From positions 1,022,001-1,086,000 of the forward strand of contig NC_056418.1 in the NCBI RefSeq assembly GCF_905147365.1: a stretch of 64,000 nt of DNA, written 5' to 3'. Below are positions 13,601-23,589 of this stretch, piece after piece. This DNA comes from Aricia agestis. Its lineage: Eukaryota; Arthropoda; Insecta; Lepidoptera; Lycaenidae. Within the stretch, counting starts at the first letter, position 1. Every line of letters starts with the position of its first letter. The position numbers and the translations under genes were made by a program. The notes under the pieces were generated by a model that was not told the origin of the DNA, did not search any database, and worked only from the letters and a program-made list of their open reading frames with translations.

Positions 13601-16600
13601 AGAAAACAAAAACTTATTTAAATGTAAAATACGAGTTACTATTATGGCCAGTTTCTAATTAGGTTTTTCTGACAGGAGTTTATTTACTCACTAGCGCTTT
13701 TGATTAGCTAATTTCAAAATATTAACCAATCAAAAACTCCGTTGTATATCAGTATTCCTATAAAAAATACCTAAGAAAAGGGGCATTTTTAAATTTAGAA
13801 TAATCTGACATTATTATTTTTTATTCAGGTGTTCGACGCAACAAACTCGACGCGGGAGAGGCGGCGGATGATCAGGGACATAGTGGTGCACAAGATGGGC
13901 TTCAAACTGTTCTTCGTGGAGTCCATATGCGACGACCCCAGGATTATAGAACAGAATATTATGGTATGTATTACATATTTACTAGTAGTATGCTTTAATT
14001 TCCTTACACATTTCATGAATGAGTTAAACGAATATTTACGATATATATATATATATTAGGTACTTGCGCAATTTTTTTACACCTCGTTTATGTTGAATAA
14101 TGTTGTTGTCTGTGTCTGATACATTGAAAAGGCTGAAACAAGTTAAAAATAAATCTTGACATGAAATTGCAACGTGCACTTTACATACTTATATCTAAAA
14201 GGGCCCATTCACGGCAGGCCGCCTTGCCATCCGCCGGCTTATGCAGGATAGTGAATGGGCCACTCAAGGAGCGTTCTATTTAACGAAAGTGCTGCGAATT
14301 GGTATCACAAATCCGAAACTTGTACTATAGTATTTACTTGACATGTGCCTACCTATAATTCCCGTACCTTAATATAATAATAATATCTATGCACGCTTCA
14401 GGCTGGCCTCGAGGTAAGTTCTCAAAGAGCTTATGTTACAAGTACTAGACAACGGAATCATAATCATAATTTTTATTTGCAAGAATATGGTCACAAATTG
14501 ATCGTAAAAATTAAATATTTTGCTAGAAGCATGCAATTTTTTAAATCTTAAATGCTAAGTGGTTCCAATTACAACAAATAATAAAACCAATAATAAAATG
14601 TTGAAATAAGTCCAAACAGAAATTTATTCTTTTGTACTGTACATACATAATATTATATTTAAGATTTTTAATTATTATACACATACTCGATTAACGTCCA
14701 TGACCCAGTATTGAAAATGTTTGTCCTATCAGCGAGATTTAGTTGCCTTCCATCAGGTGACACGTTTGACGGTTGCCTCCAATTTTATTAAAAAAAAAAT
14801 ATTGAAAAACGCGAACTCTAGCTTGAGAGTCTCGCTTTCTAACTGTAGCCACAGAAATTCAAATTTCAATCCCTATTATAAAAGTCAATCTCTATTCTCT
14901 GAGCCCCCTCAGACATAAGGAACACGACTATAGTCCGTCAAGAAAGTGAAGAAATTAAAAAGTGGCAACATCGTAGTGTCATCCCTTTCAAACCAATCTA
15001 AGAAAAAAGAGATGACACTACGATGTTGCCAGTTTTTAATTTCTTCACTTTCTTGACGGACTATAGTCGTGTTCCTTATGTCTGAGGGTTGTCGTCCTCC
15101 CCCTTCTATGACCTTCCATCTTATGATGTTACGCTAGCTTTTCTATCTTCGGCCACTCGAAAAGCGTCGTAGACATTAATTAGCAAAAGACATTAATTTT
15201 GAGGAGAGTAGGTTATAATAATAATAATAATAACTTTTATTTCGGATCACAACAAAAATCCATAGTGTTAGTAAATAATATAATTGAGACTTAAACTATG
15301 TTAGTACATCACATTATCAAATAACAATAGCAACAATTTGTGTATTAGGAATGGTGAGGCGTTGGAACTTTTAATGAGCCTATTCCTATTTAACGTGAAC
15401 CTCTATCCAATGCCTTACCAAACCATCAAGATTATCAGTCAATACCCTTAGAATGCTGTTATTACTACTTTTGACACGCTGCATCAATGACGCCACTCTT
15501 TTTCTTATTATGGCGTTAAAGCCATCGGTGCGCATTTCTGCAAACATGCCTGAGGCACTACAGTACCTTGGTAGTCCTAACAGCACTCTAAAGATATTAT
15601 TGTATTGAACACGAAGAGCATTTATCGCGCGCTGGGTGTAGCTCGCCCATAGATTGCATGTGTAAAAGGACTGGCAGTAAGCTTTAAATAAAGTCACTTT
15701 TACCTCATCAGAGCATCTTGCAAATCTACGAGCTAACATGTTCCCACGTACGGCCAACGCTCTTCGCTCCCTCTCAATGTCTACATCGTCAACAAGCGTA
15801 TCAGTTACCCAATGACCCAGGTATTTAAATTTATGGACTCTAGCAAGTGGAACTTCATTAAGAAACACGGGTGGTATTGTGCTAACTTTATGTTCACGGG
15901 GTTGGAAAACAAGTAGTTCACTTTTCTTAGAGTTATACCTGAGTCCTTGGGCCTCAGCATACGCTTGACACTTGCCTAGCAGTTTTCTGAGGCCACTGAC
16001 CGAGGGACTGAGCAGCACCATGTCATCAGCATAACTAATGTTGTTTAGCATCACTCCGCCCATGGAACAACCGACATTAGTGTTGCTCAGCTCCTCGATC
16101 AGCTTATTTATGTAAAGGTTGAAGAGACGAGGAGAAGTTAATCCACCCTGTCTAACTCCACACCTTAATTTGTACAGGTTAGAGAGAGCCCCAGACCACT
16201 TTACAGCATTTTCCTGGTTCTTGTACCAATAATCAAAAATATTAATAATCTCAATTGGAAGATCCGTCTCATCCAGCAACTTGTTGCGTAGTATCTCATA
16301 TATAACCTATAGTTCCTGCACTTTCCCTACACTGAGCAAGTGCCATGCCACATGATGCGGTGCGGCGGTGCCGCTCCGGTATCCTACATATACAAATGTA
16401 TGGTAAGTTACACGGCGCCGTCCGGTGCGCTCCGGCGCTGCACCGCACGCGCACCGGAATCGAGACAAGACGGGGACGCGGGGAGCTCGAGTCCGTCGCT
16501 GCTACAGTACTGCAAAACGTTGCGGTGCCTGCTCACCGTGTGGCCGCCGGCCGGTAGTCCGGCGTGACGGCCTCCGGTGCGGTACCGCACCGCGTCGTGT

Positions 16601-19600
16601 GGCATGGCTGTAACAGACTTATCTTCTGCAGGAGGTGAAGGTGAGCAGCCCCGACTACACCAACATCCAGAACACGGACAACGTGCTGAATGACTTCCTG
16701 CTCCGGATAGAACACTACAAGGAGAAGTACGAGCCGCTCGAGGAGAGCCTCGAGTCGGAGTGTAGCTTCATGAAGGTGGGCTTTACTTTCTTCAGCTTAA
16801 CCTAATAGAAACATACTAATGACAGTACTCAGAGGCATTTAATGATTACTTACCTTTAATTTAATGGAGAGTTTAATAGTAAATGTATGGTACGTTTCCG
16901 TGGTACTAGTGAACTATTAAAATTGTTTTTATCTTTGGTCAAAAAATAAATAATAAGGCGCTCACAACTTTAAGATGCCTTGTAAAAAAATATATGCATT
17001 CTATACGTATTAAGAAACTAATAACTAATTAATTTATGATTTTTGAAGTTGTTTTCATGGATGACCATTGGTCATCCAAGGAAACTTGGATGACATACCC
17101 TTCAACGTCTAAGCCTGAATTTTTTTGGCTCCAAAGATGATCTCTTTTATTATCGATATTTTATTATCATATATCGACGAAAAATCTCAAAGGGTGTCCA
17201 CTTCAATGCGTATATTTTTTATGTACGACCACAGTAACAGTTTTTTTACCGATTCCGTAAAAAATTACAGAATAAACAGATTTTGATTATTCCCATTCGT
17301 TTGTAGATCTACGACACGGGCGAAAAGGTGGTGGTGCACAAGCACGAGGGCCACATACAGAGCCGCATCGTCTACTACCTCATGAACATACACATCGTAC
17401 CCCGGACTATATACCTCACGAGGGTGAGTAGTACACTTATAGTCTTCCTGCTTGCGTGCAACATGTCGGCTTTTGGTTGGATTATTTACTGTATGCGCTA
17501 TAGTAGCGCCCTCGGAGCAGAGGGTCACAACTCCGTTGCTCCAAAGAACAACCAACCTTATTGGCATACCTGTCGTATTTTTGTGTACACCTATGAAACA
17601 TACGCCGATCGAAAGAGAAGATGTTTACAAACAACAAAATATACTCTTTGACAAAATGTCCTAAATAATATACTTTCTGAGTTATTACAATTTGAAAATG
17701 TAAAATTTAATAACATTTTAGATACAACCTGAAATATTTCAAAAAGTATAACATTTATGACATTTTGTCAAAGAGTATTTGTTGTTTGTAATTATTTTCT
17801 CTGTCGATTGGCGTATGTTTCAAAGGTGTACACCAAAATACGACATTTTAAGTATGTACTTGAAACTTATTAGGTATGCCACGCTCCATACAAAAAGGTT
17901 CGAACTCTTTTGTTTATCGCGCGCAACCCGTAATTTTTCCGGGATAAAAAGTAACCTATTATGTCCTTTCCCGTCACTCAAAATGTCTCCATACCTTTTA
18001 GCAAAATCGGTTCAGCGGTCTGGGCGTGAACAGGTAACAGGCAGACAGACACACTTTCGCATTTATAATATTATGTATGTATTGTATTTTGGCAGCACGG
18101 CGAGAGCATGCACAACCTGGTCGGTCGCATCGGCGGCGACAGCGAGCTGTCGGCCCGCGGGCGCGCGTACGCCGGCGCGCTCGCCAAGTACATCTCCGCG
18201 CAGGACATTCCGCACCTGCGTGTGTGGACGTCGTGGATGCGCCGCGCCATACAGACCGTGCACGACGTGCGAGCGCCGCAGGAGCGGTGGAAGGCGCTCA
18301 ACGAGATCGACGCCGTACGTACACACCATAGAACACAAAATTAAATTTAGAAAGAAAGGAATCCTGATAAAAATCAGTTGAACCGATCAAATCACTGGAA
18401 ATTGCTTTCATGAATTAAACCCCAAATTTTGCAGCACTGAGCGAGCTGATAGTCATGAACTACGGCTAAGAAAACTTTCGATCGTATCAGCTTTCAATCA
18501 AAAGTAACTAGACTTAGGGCCTGTTTCACCACTTTCTGATAAAGTGCCTAATAGGCTATTCACAACTTTTTTGACAGGTTCTCCATACTTGCTCTGTCAA
18601 GTTAATTGGTGGATAGCCTTATCAGGAAGTGGTGAAACAGGCCTTTAATCATTTAAGTCTAGTTACTTTTGATTGAAAGCTGAAATTTTTTAAAACGTAT
18701 ATATACTTCGTGGCATTGTAGTCATCTACAATGGCCACGAAAAATTGTAAAAATTACGTCCAAAGACTTGTACCATCAGATAAATAGATAAATAAGCAGA
18801 TTGCGTACCTACGTTGTCTGGGCTATAATGTCAAGTAATGTATCGAACATTGTGATCTTGTGGCTGGACTTGACATAACTGGACCAAATTAGGTGCGTAA
18901 TATGCCTACGATTTGCAGAATATGTGAATTTCTCTTACGGTATATGGTAACATTACTTTCTTCTCCAGGGCATCTGCGAGGAGATGACGTACGCGGAGAT
19001 CCAGGCGAAGTATCCGTCCGACTTCAACGCGCGCGACGCCAACAAGTTCGCGTACCGCTACCCGCGCGGCGAGAGCTACGAGGACCTGGTGGCGCGCCTG
19101 GAGCCCGTCATCATGGAGCTGGAGCGGCAGGGCAACGTGCTGGTGGTGTCGCACCAGGCGGTCATGCGCTGCCTGCTCGCCTACTTCCTGGACAAGAGCG
19201 CCGGTGAGTACTGACGAGAGCTACGGATTACTATGCTATACAATTCCTGTAAGCTGTAGTACAAATTATTTGAAATTGGGCTAGTTTTAAGGAGGCAGTT
19301 AATGTCAGGAAAGCATTTAATATTGCCGCATATACCGTTACATTTACATTGACCAATCACAATAACGGCCGTTCCCAATATTTGATCTATCTCTGGTTTT
19401 GCCCTACTAGAGATAGAAATAGCTCACAATTTACATAAAATATATGTCTCTAATGTCTAATGTGAGCTATTCCTATCTCTAGTAAGGCAAAACCAGAGCT
19501 AGATCAAATATTGGGAACGGCCGTAAGTCGTTTTGACTGTTAATAAACACGAGTACACAATATCCAACAAAGTTATGTATTATGTTATACTCGAGTAAAT

Positions 19601-21502
19601 GTAACTGTTATCTTTCAGATGAGCTACCGTACTTACACGTACCGCTGCACACGGTGATCAAGCTCACGCCCGTCGCGTACGGCTGCCGCGAGGAGCACAT
19701 CAAACTGTCCGTCGACGCCGTCGACACGCATCGCCCCAAGCCCGCTGTGAGTACGCAAACGTGCACGCACACATACAATTGTACAAACACACTCACACTT
19801 TTAGTAAATGCAACTAAGTCCGCAGAGAGTATATTCGATCTCACACATGCACGCACACATAGACGAATGTACGTCGCTTACCCACTCACACTTAGTTAAC
19901 ACAATAATTAAGCCGGCTCTCAGTTCTCACGCATACACGTACACTCTTGCAAGCATTAATATCTCACGCAACGACCAATGCTCGATGTAAGTACGCTCGC
20001 AGGCATGGGCGTACCGAGGGGGGGGCAACTGCCCCCCCCTGGATCATGTTGACGTCCCTACTATGTATATTATCTAGTACTTTTATCTATAAAAATTAAA
20101 AATTAAGAAAACTAATTTTTGCCATTTCTTTGCAATACAATATTTTTACAACTACAAATTATTAATTTTTTATTCTTTATAAACACCTAGCTTATGAAAA
20201 ATCTGATTTGCCCCCCGCCCCTGGCCCAGAACCTGTGTTATTTGCCCCCCCAGCACCAGAACCTCCGATGAGTGTACGAGTGCAAGCACAGACTCTTGCA
20301 CGCATTTATTAAACACAACGATTCAAGTTCGATACTTGTACGCACACAACACATTTTATGCGTGATTTTAGGCAACTTAGTTTGTTATCATTTTCTATAA
20401 CTTTGCCTGAATTTGTTAGTTTAAACTTCAAAGAAATACACACAGCTGCTATTTATGTGCTTTACGTACAAGGTGCTACCTTGTACTGTACCTATCCTCG
20501 GCTTAATCGCTTAACCTAAGTAAAGCTTTCGCCGACTTATAATTCTCAATGTTTCTAACAGGACACTGATGCCGATGTGCCAGGAAATTCTTGACCGACA
20601 TATTGCGACATGTTGCTGGCAACTACAATGCCGTCTGGGCAAAAAACATGACAAATTAAAAAAATACTGTCATTTACATTTTGTTTCATTTTATTCCTTA
20701 TTCAAAATTGAAGTTGCTAGCAACTTTGGATGGTGGAAATTAACCATAGACACAGAAGATCAATGTTGCCAGTTAAGTTTAATAATTAATTTCGGGCGGT
20801 GGATTTTGTTATGTGATAACGTTATATGCTCATTCAAGTTGTAAACTAAAATCTGGAATTCGCTTTGGTACGGTGATTGTCGCAATTTTTGTTGTAAATT
20901 ATTTTTCGTGCTTAAGGTTCACTCAATAAAATTATAATATGTTCCATGTATGATGTCAGAAGTCAAGTACATATTTAAACCAATTTAAATAATACATAAG
21001 CACAGACTTATGTCTGCATAGTAAAAATGTGTCGACTACACTACATGTATGTAAATGTTGCTACTTAAAATTACTACATCTACATTTTCGTAGTGCTGTG
21101 AAGCAAACATTGATACTGCTTTTTTGTCCCGTTTTGTTTCTGTGATATTCTATTCTGTTGACAATCTAGTTGTATTACTGCTATCCACAATAAAAATATA
21201 CATTTTAGAAGGATACGTATGTCAAAGGAAGGATTTATCTTAATTATACACTTTTATATAAGTAAACAAAACTTTTCATGTCTAAGAAGCAAAAGGTGAA
21301 AGCGAAACGCTAAGAAATTCGTAATCTTCCACTAACTGCGTCATTCACACGCGCACAATAAATATTACTTCGAAAAATACAATACTTTTTATATTGTCTA
21401 TGGTTTGTATCTGTACAGGTGATACCAGCCCCGCCCATCGAGCCGCCCGTGCCGCCCATAGTGAACGGAGATACGAATGGAGATGACGAAGAAAATCATT
21501 AG
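4629..21502 (+). CDS. PFKFB: 6-phosphofructo-2-kinase/fructose-2,6-bisphosphatase, 10 coding exons
   Basis: Bifunctional cytosolic enzyme that makes and hydrolyses fructose-2,6-bisphosphate, the activator of glycolytic phosphofructokinase. Coding exons: 4629-4686, 5767-5892, 9777-9937, 13829-13963, 16632-16775, 17307-17423, 18096-18314, 18969-19203, 19619-19746, 21419-21502. All introns are GT-AG and the phases join cleanly into 468 residues, close to the usual family length of about 470. The N-terminal kinase shows Walker A GLPARGKT (36-43), VFNLGEYRR (62-70) and VFDATNSTRERR (116-127, with the conserved Asp118). The C-terminal phosphatase shows RHGES spanning the exon 6/7 junction (nucleophile His248), GICEEMTY (321-328), YPRGESY (351-357) and SHQAV (second catalytic His382). 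The ATG at 4629 is the first in frame before the kinase core. The short N-terminus (about 30 residues before the core) is the least certain part, and other first exons may exist upstream. The C-terminal tail is proline-rich then acidic. Confidence 0.96.
5161..5456 (+). mobile_element. hAT-like MITE, copy 1 (PFKFB intron 1)
   Basis: Inverted termini of about 30 bp starting CATAAAGTTAATATACCTAG, 296 bp in total. Flanked by 8-bp GTTCGGAC / GTTGGGAC (one mismatch). A near-identical copy is at 51091-51385. Confidence 0.8.
7133..7440. repeat. Unclassified repeat-like sequence with GGGGCGCC motifs (PFKFB intron 2)
   Basis: Starts GGGGCGTAGCCAGGG and contains several AGGGGCGCCAA units and a GTGCAATGTGTGCAATGCAC stretch. 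No coding capacity. The rest of intron 2 from 5893 to 8300 is AT-rich and without recognisable genes, apart from the inverted repeat at 7938-8017. Confidence 0.3.
7938..8017. repeat. Inverted repeat of about 35-bp arms
   Basis: Arms AAGTATAGTTTTCA...AGCCAGTACTGGCTGCCA and the reverse complement meet around AATAAGACT. Short hairpin element. Confidence 0.7.
8305..8513 (+). mobile_element. MITE with GCCCGGCCGCACA termini, copy 1
   Basis: Inverted termini GCCCGGCCGCACA...TGTGCGGCCGGGC, flanked by TTAA on the left and TAAG on the right. An opposite-orientation copy is at 49239-49418. The short TAA/TTAA target fits a Harbinger- or piggyBac-type parent; I cannot decide which. Confidence 0.7.
9220..9743 (+). 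mobile_element. Interspersed repeat with CCGGCCAAGTGCGAGTCGGA head
   Basis: Widespread lepidopteran repeat type: GC-rich head with GGGTTCCG, a GACGGACGGACAGACGG stretch, and a tail ending GGTACGGAACCCTAAAAA. The tail ends about 33 bp before the acceptor of PFKFB exon 3. Related pieces are at 23211-23531 and 26460-26510. Confidence 0.65.
10314..10668 (+). mobile_element. tRNA-derived SINE (PFKFB intron 3)
   Basis: The head GCCTCCGTGTTCTAGTGG...GGTTCGATTCCC shows pol III A and B boxes (TAGTGGTATAGAG and GGTTCGATTCC) but no pairing acceptor stem, so it is not a tRNA gene. The body continues to ACCGTCACCGAAACCGG. The same family, minus strand, is at 30030-30724. Confidence 0.75.
10693..10883. 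mobile_element. Lep1/Helitron-like repeat fragment
   Basis: GACGCCCGCAAT...GGTTCAGCGGTTTG...CAGACAGACAG...TTTATAATGTTAGTATGGA. The same composite is seen at 17893-18078 and 28190-28372. Confidence 0.65.
11081..11190. repeat. Two adjacent loopless palindromes
   Basis: 11081-11139: 59-nt palindrome, 29-bp arms with one mismatch. 11142-11190: 49-nt perfect palindrome, 24-bp arms around a single base. They are separated by two bases and share no sequence. Confidence 0.9.
11847..13485 (-). mobile_element. 5'-truncated non-LTR retrotransposon, antisense in PFKFB intron 3
   Basis: Minus-strand reverse transcriptase pieces: LIDFSNAFKNVDHDILLSIL (about 13430-13330), then after a frame break GVPQGGILSPLLFSLFIN and YADD (13232-12984), then a C-terminal block 13029-12265 with VKDLGLYIDNNLDWRTHI. 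The 3' UTR runs to an A-tail (T run at 11847). Frames are broken, so it is inactive. It looks like a Jockey/CR1-type ORF2; the clade is not certain. Confidence 0.8.
14906..15088. mobile_element. Hairpin MITE in the centre of a palindrome (PFKFB intron 4)
   Basis: Nearly perfect inverted repeat with arms of about 83 bp. The core from TATAGTCCGTCAAG inward matches copies at 27715-27833 and 45532-45670. The outer 23 bp on each side (CCCTCAGACATAAGGAACAC) are an additional perfect inverted repeat found only here. Confidence 0.85.
15216..16303 (-). mobile_element. 5'-truncated non-LTR retrotransposon, antisense in PFKFB intron 4
   Basis: One open minus-strand frame (16279-15386, 297 residues) with reverse transcriptase motifs RCGVRQGGLTSPRLFNLYIN and ISYADDMVLLSPS, thumb region KFKYLGHWVTD, and a C-terminal domain. 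It ends in a (TAA)n-type tail at about 15216-15235. No endonuclease. The frame is intact over the piece kept, so the insertion is relatively recent. Confidence 0.8.
16341..16609. mobile_element. GC-rich inverted-repeat MITE ending at exon 5 acceptor
   Basis: Arms TGCCATGCCACATGATGCGG and the matching CCGCGTCGTGTGGCATGGC close about 22 bp before the acceptor at 16631. The branch-point and pyrimidine stretch of PFKFB intron 4 must therefore lie at or inside the element edge. Confidence 0.75.
17561..17880. mobile_element. Inverted-repeat element with about 100-bp arms (PFKFB intron 6)
   Basis: Left arm GGCATACCTGTCGTATTTTT ... TTTGACAAAATGTC; right arm GACATTTTGTCAAAG ... AATACGACA ... AGGTATGCC. 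AT-rich loop. No frame. Confidence 0.75.
17893..18078. mobile_element. Lep1/Helitron-like fragment ending at exon 7 acceptor
   Basis: Contains GTCCTTTCCCG, GCAAAATCGGTTCAGCGGTC, CAGGCAGACAGAC and TTTCGCATTTATAATATTAT. The acceptor of exon 7 is at 18095, about 17 bp later. Confidence 0.65.
18488..18682. mobile_element. TAA-target MITE nested inside a 29-bp palindrome (PFKFB intron 7)
   Basis: The inner MITE 18517-18643 (GGGCCTGTTTCACCACTTTC termini) is a sister of 46832-46958. It is enclosed by perfect 29-bp arms 18488-18516 and 18654-18682 (CAGCTTTCAATCAAAAGTAA...). Confidence 0.85.
19366..19523. mobile_element. 158-bp MITE with TAA target duplication (PFKFB intron 8)
   Basis: Arms start CGGCCGTTCCCAATATTTGA, roughly 65 bp long with few mismatches. 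TAA at 19363-19365 and 19524-19526. Harbinger-like size and target. Confidence 0.85.
20000..20275. repeat. Poly-G/poly-C bounded repeat (PFKFB intron 9)
   Basis: GAGGGGGGGGCAACTGCCCCCCCC near 20019-20039 and further C-runs at 20213-20252 (TTGCCCCCC...), with an AT-rich centre. Probably an unclassified element; no gene. Confidence 0.35.
20562..20594 (+). other. PFKFB: Candidate alternative last coding exon of PFKFB
   Basis: Inside intron 9, a good 3' splice site (TTTCTAACAG) precedes a 33-nt reading frame in the phase set by exon 9. It would add DTDADVPGNS then stop, giving a 451-residue isoform instead of 468. A canonical AATAAA lies about 330 bp downstream at 20925-20930, before the standard last exon at 21419, so the unit could be a complete alternative terminal exon. 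PFKFB genes in other animals are known to vary at the C-terminus by splicing. There is no transcript evidence here; the call rests on splice site, phase and polyadenylation signal. Confidence 0.6.
20925..20930 (+). terminator. AATAAA polyadenylation signal for the alternative PFKFB end
   Basis: Canonical hexamer about 330 bp after the stop of the candidate alternative exon at 20562 and about 490 bp before the standard last exon. Confidence 0.45.
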
Positions 21503-22592
21503 ACTTGTTTTAATAATAAAAACTATGTTATACGCTGCAGGAGATCGTGCTTACCCGCTCACTCATTATGCGGGTGAGCGAGATAGCATGACGTCCAGTA
21601 TAGTTCAATGTTATATTTAACCAATCAGGTAACGGGCATGTTGAGTTGATGATTTTGAGACTGATTTGTGAGGTAAGTCGATATCTAGAGGGATGCTAAA
21701 TGAAATTTCATAGCCGTAGGCGCATGGAGTCACATGACCATAGACAATTTGTTGTTTCTAAACGACACTGCACAGTATGATGGCGACATCTAATATATAT
21801 ATTATCTGTATTTTGTTGCGGATATTTGCACATCACGTCGTCTTGTACCGAATCAACAAAAGCGTTGCCTTTTGATGTTTGAGACAGAAGATCTGTCAGC
21901 AGTGTTGCCAGCCATGTAAATTTCACGTTGGCAACTCTATCTGTCAGAAAATAGCCTGAAAACGCTACTGCGCATTTGAAATTAGCGCTAGATTTTGATA
22001 CGTGACAAAAATATATTTTAATACAATATAGCCCCTCAATGGTGACGTCAAATCATACTGGCCAGTAACACTGGTTTAGGAACAATCACTTTTTAAACTT
22101 GTATAGAATTTTGCAGAGCAAATATACTTCGTTGTAGTTGTTTTGTACTTTTTGTAAATAGATAACGTATATCTAGATTATCTAGTCTTAATTATTGGGT
22201 ATCAAATACCATATTTTATTTATTCAATTCCTCGCCAAAGAGCTAATGCAGTTTACGGTAATATCGCATTGTTGTTTGTTAATGATAATTAAAAATTATA
22301 ATACACAGTTATCTACACTATTGTAATAGAATTTTTACAAATACATGTACACACATTAATTATAAACATTACCAGGGTAAATATACTGTAAATGATAGTG
22401 TTGCTACAAATAAGAATGGCAGAGTCCATATTGTGTTGTTGTGTATAAAAGTATTTCAATAATGCAATAATTTTCTTCTAATAATATAAAATACGATTAC
22501 CTGAAAGTATGGCATAGTTGTGTTATGTGTGTAACTTTAATTATGTGAGATTAATTCATAACGGGCCACTGGTAAAACATATTATGTATTGA

Positions 22593-22598
22593 AATAAA
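22593..22598 (+). terminator. AATAAA, probable main 3' end signal of PFKFB
   Basis: First well-placed canonical hexamer giving a 3' UTR of about 1.1 kb. A nearer AATAAA at 21515-21520 is only 13 nt past the stop and could serve a very short 3' UTR. Repeats begin just after this site (inverted-repeat unit from about 22637), which fits the transcript ending here. Confidence 0.4.
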
Positions 22599-22636
22599 AG
22601 TTTTATACATTATAGAGGCTGCCTTTTGTTGGCTTA

Positions 22637-22948
22637 AAGCTGATCGCACATTTGTCAGCCGTCAGCACCGCACGCGCCGTACGCGTCGAACGCATAGTAC
22701 ACGAAATGCGTACGAGCTGATAAATGTGCGATAACCTTTAAGGAGTGAGCACACTGAGACGAGCCGTGCCGGAGCTCAGCGTGCCGGGGCTCTTTGCAAA
22801 AATTTGCCTCCATACAATTTGTATGGAAGCGGAAATCCGCTGCGCCCCGACACAGAGTGCGATACGCGCATCCGCTTCCATACAAATAGTATGGAGGCGG
22901 ATTTTTGCGATGAGCCCCGGCACGGCCCGTCTCAGTGTGCTCACTCCT
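22637..22948. mobile_element. Two abutting inverted-repeat MITEs
   Basis: 22637-22735 has arms GCTGATCGCACATTTGTCAGC / GCTGATAAATGTGCGAT. 22741-22948 has arms AGGAGTGAGCACACTGAGAC with TTA at 22738-22740 and 22949-22951 (target duplication). Confidence 0.8.
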
Positions 22949-23210
22949 TTACTTGTAGCCGAACTCCCGCCGAAGTATGAATCGTTGGTGTTACTTTCGG
23001 TGGCATTTTGCAACCACACATCCATGATAATGTCATTCATCATAGTGGGCCTTTTGACTAATGTGTAGAGTTTTTAGATTCTTCTCGTACGGCTGACACA
23101 TTATATTATTATCAAGTATTTTGCCGCGCTTTAGTGTAAAATTAAGGTTTTAGATTTTGGGCTGAGTATGTAAGGTTAGAAACTTGGCTCTACGTGATAT
23201 CTCACTACTT

Positions 23211-23531
23211 TTTGACACCCCGAACTATATGTGCTCATCTTGGCGACATTTTTACATGAAAATGTTTTTGGTGGGATTATTGATTACGAGCAAAAAAGGC
23301 CAAAACAATCACGTTTGCTGTATGGGAGCCCCCCTTAAATATTAATATTATTTTGTTTGTAGGATTTGTTGATATAGCGGCAATTTATATACAGAATCTG
23401 TGAAATTTTCAGAAGTCAAGCTATAGCGGTTCTTGAGATACAGCCTGGCGACAGGCAGACAGACAGACGGACAGACAACGAAATCTTAGTAATTGGGTCC
23501 CGTTTTGACCCTTTGGGTACGGAACCCTAAA
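23211..23531 (+). repeat. Repeat with GACGGACAGAC and GGTACGGAACCC tail
   Basis: Same family as 9220-9743, keeping the 3' part: ATGGGAGCCCCCCTTAAAT, ACAGGCAGACAGACAGACGG, TTTGGGTACGGAACCCTAAA. No gene content around it. Confidence 0.6.
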
Positions 23532-23589
23532 AACTACTGAATCGATTTTTATCATTTCTTCAGTGTGTGGCATAGACATATTATAATAA

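Noticed and set aside
18063..18381. Overlapping frames around PFKFB exon 7
   Set aside because: GC-rich shadow frames; the real frame is the exon 18096-18314 with RHGES.
22655..23068. Overlapping frames of about 100 residues on both strands near 22.7-23.1 kb
   Set aside because: They read across the inverted-repeat MITE 22741-22948; the similar peptides on both strands follow from the palindrome.
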